Source: Deinococcus seoulensis
GTDB taxonomy: Bacteria; Deinococcota; Deinococci; Deinococcales; Deinococcaceae
Assembly (NCBI RefSeq): GCF_014648115.1
Contig: NZ_BMQM01000027.1
Span: forward strand, 1 to 49,370
Length of the DNA: 49,370 bases
Direction: 5' to 3'
Part shown: positions 44,871 to 49,370 of the stretch, one piece after another
Layout: each line of letters opens with the position of its first letter
Numbering within the stretch: the first letter of the stretch is position 1
The notes under the pieces: generated by a model
What the model saw: only the letters and a program-made list of their open reading frames with translations
Told to the model about the DNA's origin: nothing
The model's database searches: none
Program-made: the position numbers and the translations under genes

Positions 44871-47456
44871 CTAGAACAGTGGGCCACCCTTATGGAGCGC
44901 TTGCAGCTCAGCGAGCGATTCGGGTTGCAAGCTCTTGAATTGCTTCTGTGGGACTTTGAGGTAACGCCAGGGTGTTCCCGTCAGCGCTGTGGCGTGCTCG
45001 CACCACTGGGTAGCAGCGCGGTCTTTAAACTGCACTTCCTCGGTTTCCGCTCCCTTGGTTTCGATAATCCAGTGGACGCCCGTGGTGTCGATGGCAACGA
45101 AGTCCGGGTGGTAGTAGCGAAGGCTGGTATGGCCATCCACGTACGCGATGCTGAAGGGGAACTGCTCATGCAGCTTGCCGAAAGCGCGCACGTCGTCCGC
45201 CATGTCGAGGAACTTCGCGAACTCACGCTCGAACCCGTTTCCGCAGGGGGCAAGGTTCCAGGGCGTCTTGTCCGCTTCATAGACCGGTCGCGTCCATGGG
45301 AAGGGATTGATGTCGGACAGGCGCACCGGATCGGCAATGACTTCGGGTTCCTGTCCCTCGATGCTGAAAGCCCGCAGCGCCTTGGTGAACAGGTCACGGC
45401 ACACGTAGGCAGCCACGTTGGAACTCATGGCCTGGATGACGGCTCCGTCGTCGAGGCTAACGGTTTCGCCGAACGCACGGTGTTCGAACCATTCGCGGAT
45501 CTTGGGGGCGACAACGTTGAACTGACTGGGAAGTTTGACGTCCTGAGCGATCAGTTTGGCGTAGAAGCTGATGACCTCGCCGGCGGTCTGTGGCGTCTGA
45601 ATTTCGTAGTCCTTGCTGACCAGTGTCTCGAGCGTGAGAATGTCCTTGCCCTCGTATCGAAAGGTCTGGGCTTCCTTACTGCCTTTTTTAAGGGGCAGGG
45701 GCTGGTGCTGGAAAGCCATAACGTCGAGGGCGGCCACTTCATCGGCAATGCTGCGCTTGCGGATCAGGGAGGCGCTCAGCATCGGCAGGGCAATGTCATA
45801 CTCGGCCTTTTCGGGTACGAAATGAATCTGCGGAATGAGGATGGGCTTGCCGCCATCCAGGTCCTCAGCGTCCAGTTTGATCTGCTCGAGCTTCTCCAGG
45901 TCCTCTACGAAGCTCATGAAGTTCTTGTTTCCGATGATGTCCACGCGCTCGGTGTAGCCGTTGCCCTGGCCTCGGAACATCAGGCGCAGACCACGTCCGA
46001 TGGCCTGTTCAGGCAGGATGTTGGCCTTGGCGGTATAGGGGCGGAGGCCCACCACGACGGTCACGTTCTGCACGTCCCACCCCTCGCGCAGCATCATCAC
46101 GGATACCACTGCGTTGGTGGGACTGTCGTCCTCATCGATGGTGCTGGCAGCGCGGCGAGCAGTCTCCAGATCTTTCTTGCTGACCTCGCCCGTCTTATCG
46201 GTGTGGATGACCAGCGTCCCGTCACCGCCGAAGTCCTCGGGGTACTTGGTGCGCAGCCAGTCGGCCACGTCGTCGGCCTCGGCCGTCGTGTTCATCATGA
46301 CGAAGAGCGCGGGTTTCTTCCCGAAGGGCTGCAGGGCTTCCCGGTACTCACGCCAGCGGTTCACTCCAGCGGTCAGGAAGGCCTGGTAGCGCACGCTGGC
46401 AATGTCGGATTGAATCTCAGCGGCCTTGGTGATGCCCTTGACGGGGCGTTTCACGATGGCGTCCAGGATGGCCTGCTTCAGGGGGTAGTCGTATACCACC
46501 CAGGGGAACAGACCGCCCTTCTGGAAGCGGGGCGTGGCCGTCACGTCCAGTTGCAGGCTCAGGGGGACCTTCTGGGCCAGATCGCGGATGACGCCGTTCC
46601 ATGCGCTGTTCTCGTCGTGGGTGTGGTGAGCTTCGTCGTTCAGGACCATGACCGGCTGGCCGCGCTTGACGATGCGGTCCGTGAACGGCACTGTGGGGGT
46701 CAGGGTGGTCGGCGGTCGGCTGCCCAGCATCGCGGCAAGGGGATTGGTCGCCTCCGGCTCTGCGACCGGGTAGAGCTGCTGGATGTTCGTGAGGTACAGG
46801 ACTCCTTCGGCGCTGCTGACTGTGCTGCCGCCCTCGCCGCGGGCGACGACTTCCACGTCCCAGAAGGCCTTCAGGGCGGGCGGGATGACCGGGTCAGTCT
46901 GGAAGATTCGCCCGCCCGTGAAGTCCTGCGCGAGGCGTTCCAGCACGATGATGTTTGGTGCGATGACCAGGAAGGATTTGGCGTAAGCGGACGCCACCGC
47001 CGGGTCACGTTCGCGGATGGCGTTGAAATACTGCCATGCGACCGCCAGGCTCATCACCTTGGTCTTGCCGCTGCCAGTCGCCATCTTCAGCGCCAGTCGG
47101 GACAGACCGTCATTTCCGGGGAGCTGCTGACCCTGCAGGAGTTCTTTGATGGCGAACGCCTCCAGCAGGTCCAGACGGGTACGGACACCCGCTACTTCCC
47201 AGGTGTAGATCAACGTTTCGAGCGCGCCCCGCTGCGCGGCGTGGTAGGTGAACATCCGCCCGTTGGGCAGGCGGTGTTCCGTGTGGAACCAGTGACGTAG
47301 CAGCAACTGTGTCGTGCCCGTCACTCCCTTATAGCCGCCCTCTCGCCATGCCTGCACCGCTTCACGCAGCTTGGGTACACAGACGGCGGTCGCCATGTAC
47401 TCCGAAATGTCGAAGAGGGTTCCGTCAGCAGACTGAGCCTTCTTGCGGGGCGCCAT
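44871..47456 (-). CDS. Type III restriction Res-like helicase-nuclease
   Basis: An 861-aa protein with superfamily 2 helicase motifs: motif I MATGSGKT (125-132), motif II LNDEAHHTH (DEAH), motif III DVTATPRF, motif VI QAIGRGLRLMF. At the C-terminus YYHPDFVAIDTTGVHWII and ETKG form a PD-(D/E)XK nuclease (Asp785, Glu799, Lys801). This is the arrangement of Res subunits of type III restriction systems. No modification methylase lies in the window; it may be encoded past the right edge. An operator-like palindrome precedes it. It shares orientation with the DUF3037 and HipA-like genes. Confidence 0.88.
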   Translation of the reverse strand: MAPRKKAQSADGTLFDISEYMATAVCVPKLREAVQAWREGGYKGVTGTTQLLLRHWFHTEHRLPNGRMFTYHAAQRGALETLIYTWEVAGVRTRLDLLEAFAIKELLQGQQLPGNDGLSRLALKMATGSGKTKVMSLAVAWQYFNAIRERDPAVASAYAKSFLVIAPNIIVLERLAQDFTGGRIFQTDPVIPPALKAFWDVEVVARGEGGSTVSSAEGVLYLTNIQQLYPVAEPEATNPLAAMLGSRPPTTLTPTVPFTDRIVKRGQPVMVLNDEAHHTHDENSAWNGVIRDLAQKVPLSLQLDVTATPRFQKGGLFPWVVYDYPLKQAILDAIVKRPVKGITKAAEIQSDIASVRYQAFLTAGVNRWREYREALQPFGKKPALFVMMNTTAEADDVADWLRTKYPEDFGGDGTLVIHTDKTGEVSKKDLETARRAASTIDEDDSPTNAVVSVMMLREGWDVQNVTVVVGLRPYTAKANILPEQAIGRGLRLMFRGQGNGYTERVDIIGNKNFMSFVEDLEKLEQIKLDAEDLDGGKPILIPQIHFVPEKAEYDIALPMLSASLIRKRSIADEVAALDVMAFQHQPLPLKKGSKEAQTFRYEGKDILTLETLVSKDYEIQTPQTAGEVISFYAKLIAQDVKLPSQFNVVAPKIREWFEHRAFGETVSLDDGAVIQAMSSNVAAYVCRDLFTKALRAFSIEGQEPEVIADPVRLSDINPFPWTRPVYEADKTPWNLAPCGNGFEREFAKFLDMADDVRAFGKLHEQFPFSIAYVDGHTSLRYYHPDFVAIDTTGVHWIIETKGAETEEVQFKDRAATQWCEHATALTGTPWRYLKVPQKQFKSLQPESLAELQALHKGGPLF

Positions 47457-47496
47457 TATTGCTGCCCGTGAAACTGGCGGGAATGGTCGAGATGCA

Positions 47497-47517
47497 TTGA
47501 TCCAGTGTAGGGATCAA
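47497..47517. promoter_or_regulatory. Operator-like palindrome upstream of the Res-like gene
   Basis: TTGATCC-N7-GGATCAA is a perfect 7-bp inverted repeat in the 87-bp gap before the Res-like ATG. On the minus strand its centre contains TACACT, which could be a -10 element. A repressor binding here would control the nuclease. Confidence 0.45.
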
Positions 47518-47543
47518 CCGTCCAGTTCGTTGCCCAATGTGCC

Positions 47544-48413
47544 TCAGGCCTGCGGACGCGGGATCAGGTCATGAGAACGGAGATCATGTGCGATCTTGCT
47601 GGCCTCAGTCAGAGCGTCACGTACATCAAGGACTTCAATGGATTCTTCTTGGAGTAGCCCGAGCAGATCATCGCGCAACTCGTTGTCACCACGGTTGTTC
47701 GTAAACACGGTGAAACGCCCCTGCGCGAGTAACGGATCGTCAGCACGGCGCGCGTCCGTTACGGTCTGCCGGAAAGCATTGACCTGACTGGACGCCTTGC
47801 GTCGATCGACGTCGAACGCGACGGCCTGATAGCAGTGCCACACACCGTTCTGGTAGGCCAGATCCACCACCGGCTCGGAGCGAACGGGCAGGATGTAGTC
47901 CTCTTTGAGACCCAGTCTGAACAGGCCACTCTGGTTGAAGACGGACCTCACTTCGTCACGGATGACGGTGCGGCCACGCTGAGGCGCTGTCCGTTCAGCC
48001 CTGACGTCCTCCACCAACTGCGTGAAGAGCATCTGGAGGAGCCCGGCAGCATCCGACACGGCTGCAGGCCTGGGCGCCGTCAACTGCAGGTTATTGGCGG
48101 CGTAGGCAACGGTGAAGTCCCGGAAGCGCTCTTCTGTCCACTCGTACTCGCTGTAGCGCGTGAGCGCTCCGCTCAGTGCCTTCACGGCATGCCGCACGAA
48201 TGCGCCGTCCCCTCCGGGCAGCAGTTTGACGCGTGAGCCCTCACCAAAGGAGGACAGCGCCCGGAGGCCGTGCCAGTTCTGACCAGGGCTGACCACGAGG
48301 ACACCCACGTTCACGAACTCTTCACGCAGGATGTTGGGCACATACCGGATGACTGAGTACAGCGTCCGCCCCTGCGTCACTGTCTTGCAATCATTGTCAG
48401 TCTGCCTATTCAT
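47544..48413 (-). CDS. DUF3037-family protein
   Basis: The ATG at 48413 overlaps the stop of the HipA-like gene (ATGA), with AGGAGTGG upstream; an earlier in-frame start would lie inside that gene. The 289-aa protein begins with the DUF3037 signature YSVIRYVPNILREEFVNVG, then VLVVSPGQNWHGLRALSS. A C-terminal part has VAFDVDRRKASSQVNAFR. DUF3037 genes are commonly paired with HipA-like kinase genes; their function is not established. The start overlap shows the two products are made together. Confidence 0.85.
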   Translation of the reverse strand: MNRQTDNDCKTVTQGRTLYSVIRYVPNILREEFVNVGVLVVSPGQNWHGLRALSSFGEGSRVKLLPGGDGAFVRHAVKALSGALTRYSEYEWTEERFRDFTVAYAANNLQLTAPRPAAVSDAAGLLQMLFTQLVEDVRAERTAPQRGRTVIRDEVRSVFNQSGLFRLGLKEDYILPVRSEPVVDLAYQNGVWHCYQAVAFDVDRRKASSQVNAFRQTVTDARRADDPLLAQGRFTVFTNNRGDNELRDDLLGLLQEESIEVLDVRDALTEASKIAHDLRSHDLIPRPQA

Positions 48414-49249
48414 TCCCACCACTCCTGTCCTGGACGCTGAAACCGTGCCTCAAAGTAATCGGGGAGGGCCTGGGCACGGGTGAGCAAGTAGTTTACCAAT
48501 GCAGTGTGTTCCGCAACCGTAACCCCCCACTCCCGGGGTAGGCCATCTATTACAGACTGAACGATTGCCTCTGTCATACCACTGACAGCGTCGAGATACG
48601 GCGCAAAGTCGGCCGGACGCACCGCCCTGAATAGATCGGCCGGTGACATGCTGTACGGCAGAGGCGCTGCGGCGTCCGGCAACCTGGGATCAAGGAGATC
48701 ACCCAGGCCCCAGATGGCGCTGCGAAAGGCCATTCCCATGTCCATCAGGTACAAGCTGGACCGCCCACTGCGCCGGACCAGCAGAATATTCGGGTTCAGG
48801 GGCTTGCGGTCACGCTGATCCAGCCAGGCATCCAGCACAGCCACTCCGGCCAGCATGCCGATGTCGGCCATCATGCTTCCCAGTGTCAGATCCTCAGGTT
48901 TCAGATCGTCGGCGGGCTCTAACCACTGGGAATAGAAGTGCAGGCCGGGCAGCAACCTGACCTCGTCACCGTCATCGTCCGTGATGCGGATGCAGCCATC
49001 ATGGGGCAGCGCGTCAGCCGGGACATCGACCAGGCCATAAGCAGCATGCCGGATGCCCAACTGCGCGGCCAGCCCATGCCCGATCCACTCGTTGACGAGC
49101 ATGCGGGGGCCCTGGGGGTTCTGCTGAAACTTCACCGCGCACAGGCCCAGCTGATCGCTCAGCAGGAACTTCTGAGGCTGGGAGTTCCCACGCCCGACCG
49201 GCCCGAAATACAGTTCCGCCTGCGGGATACGCTGCCCAGGGCCGGTCAA
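48410..49249 (-). CDS. HipA-like kinase
   Basis: A 279-aa protein from TTG 49249, chosen because GGAGGTGA is well placed upstream. N-terminal lobe: FLLSDQLGLCAVKFQQNP with a candidate ATP-binding Lys, then LVNEWIGHGLAAQLGI. Catalytic lobe: LDAWLDQRDRKPLNPNIL (Asp and Asn as in HipA) and LYLMDMGMAF, a DFG-like metal-binding Asp. It is shorter than E. coli HipA (about 440 aa). HipA kinases phosphorylate translation factors as toxins; this compact type, paired with DUF3037, may be a defence sensor or effector. The substrate is unknown. Confidence 0.82.
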   Translation of the reverse strand: MTGPGQRIPQAELYFGPVGRGNSQPQKFLLSDQLGLCAVKFQQNPQGPRMLVNEWIGHGLAAQLGIRHAAYGLVDVPADALPHDGCIRITDDDGDEVRLLPGLHFYSQWLEPADDLKPEDLTLGSMMADIGMLAGVAVLDAWLDQRDRKPLNPNILLVRRSGRSSLYLMDMGMAFRSAIWGLGDLLDPRLPDAAAPLPYSMSPADLFRAVRPADFAPYLDAVSGMTEAIVQSVIDGLPREWGVTVAEHTALVNYLLTRAQALPDYFEARFQRPGQEWWE

Positions 49250-49252
49250 GCG

Positions 49253-49363
49253 CTAAATCACCTCCACCGTGAGGGTCTTGGTGGTGTCGTTCCCCAGAAT
49301 GTCGATCAAGAGTTTCCACTTCACTGCCGATGACGTGTCACGCGGCCTCAAACAGGGGTCCAT
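49253..49363 (-). CDS. Small ORF upstream of the HipA-like gene (36 aa)
   Basis: The ATG at 49363 opens MDPCLRPRDTSSAVKWKL, then LIDILGNDTTKTLTVEVI. It stops 4 nt before the HipA-like TTG, and the HipA ribosome site lies in its last codons, so it could be a leader-type coupled gene. It overlaps, in another frame, the end of an upstream coding region. Its reality is uncertain. Confidence 0.35.
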   Translation of the reverse strand: MDPCLRPRDTSSAVKWKLLIDILGNDTTKTLTVEVI

Positions 49364-49370
49364 CCTGCTC
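49338..49370 (-). CDS. C-terminal end of an upstream gene (partial)
   Basis: From the right edge the minus strand reads EQDGPLFEAA and then stop, a plausible protein end. It shows that the defence operon continues past the window, perhaps with a modification methylase. Too short to identify. Confidence 0.35.
   Translation of the reverse strand, partial: EQDGPLFEAA

Noticed and set aside
44724..47300. Open plus-strand frame of about 850 codons opposite the Res-like gene
   Set aside because: The minus-strand protein has complete helicase and nuclease motifs; the plus-strand translation is an antisense shadow.
1..49370. tRNA genes, integrase and attachment sites
   Set aside because: No cloverleaf-type sequence, tyrosine or serine recombinase, or long direct repeats framing the phage were recognised by eye. 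A tRNA scan and comparison with an unlysogenised genome would settle this.

Overview
The window is the late and accessory half of a high-GC temperate siphovirus genome (prophage or phage-plasmid), followed on the right by a bacterial-type defence island. The host is probably a Deinococcus or close relative. This rests on the codon style and on a recurring TANNNT hexamer 5-7 nt (once 10 nt) upstream of start codons of stand-alone genes, which matches the leaderless promoter layout known from Deinococcus. No 16S or other marker gene is present, so the host call is inference. No integrase, repressor, replicative helicase, tRNA or CRISPR array is seen.

Left (1-6.9 kb): six 18-bp imperfect palindromes in helical phase (33, 33, 22, 22, 22 bp) lie inside an open frame that runs off the left edge. 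This resembles an origin embedded in an initiator gene, as in lambda O. Early-type genes follow: a zinc-ribbon-like protein, a DEDDh exonuclease, an HTH/ParB-like DNA-binding protein, a VRR-NUC-like nuclease and several unknowns. Small minus-strand genes, three of them membrane micro-genes, interrupt them.

6.9-9.0 kb: an AT-rich minus-strand HEPN-like gene, a micro-ORF and a small secreted protein, closed by a strong terminator.

9.2-14.1 kb: six genes joined by stop/start overlaps: ParB/Srx-like, cupin-like, PAPS-reductase-like PP-loop, class II glutamine amidotransferase, IbrA-like PP-loop (DUF3440) and IbrB-like ParB. This self-contained enzymatic cassette sits just before the terminase and is the best candidate for an undescribed system, possibly a nucleotide or DNA modification pathway.

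14.0-42.5 kb: the virion operons in the usual siphovirus order: TerS, TerL, portal, S49 protease with nested scaffold, decoration protein, major capsid, connectors, tail tube, tail chaperones G and G-T with a GGGAAAA -1 slippery site, a 1929-aa tape measure, tail tip and fibres, holin-like membrane proteins and a GH19 endolysin. Autonomous genes (a 99-aa unknown, a secreted protein, an HNH nuclease, a second HEPN-like protein) are inserted between head genes.

42.5-49.4 kb: a GNAT acetyltransferase, an intact 1169-bp ISAs1-family element with a 9-bp target duplication, small membrane proteins, and a minus-strand operon of HipA-like kinase, DUF3037 protein and a type III Res-like helicase-nuclease, continuing past the right edge.
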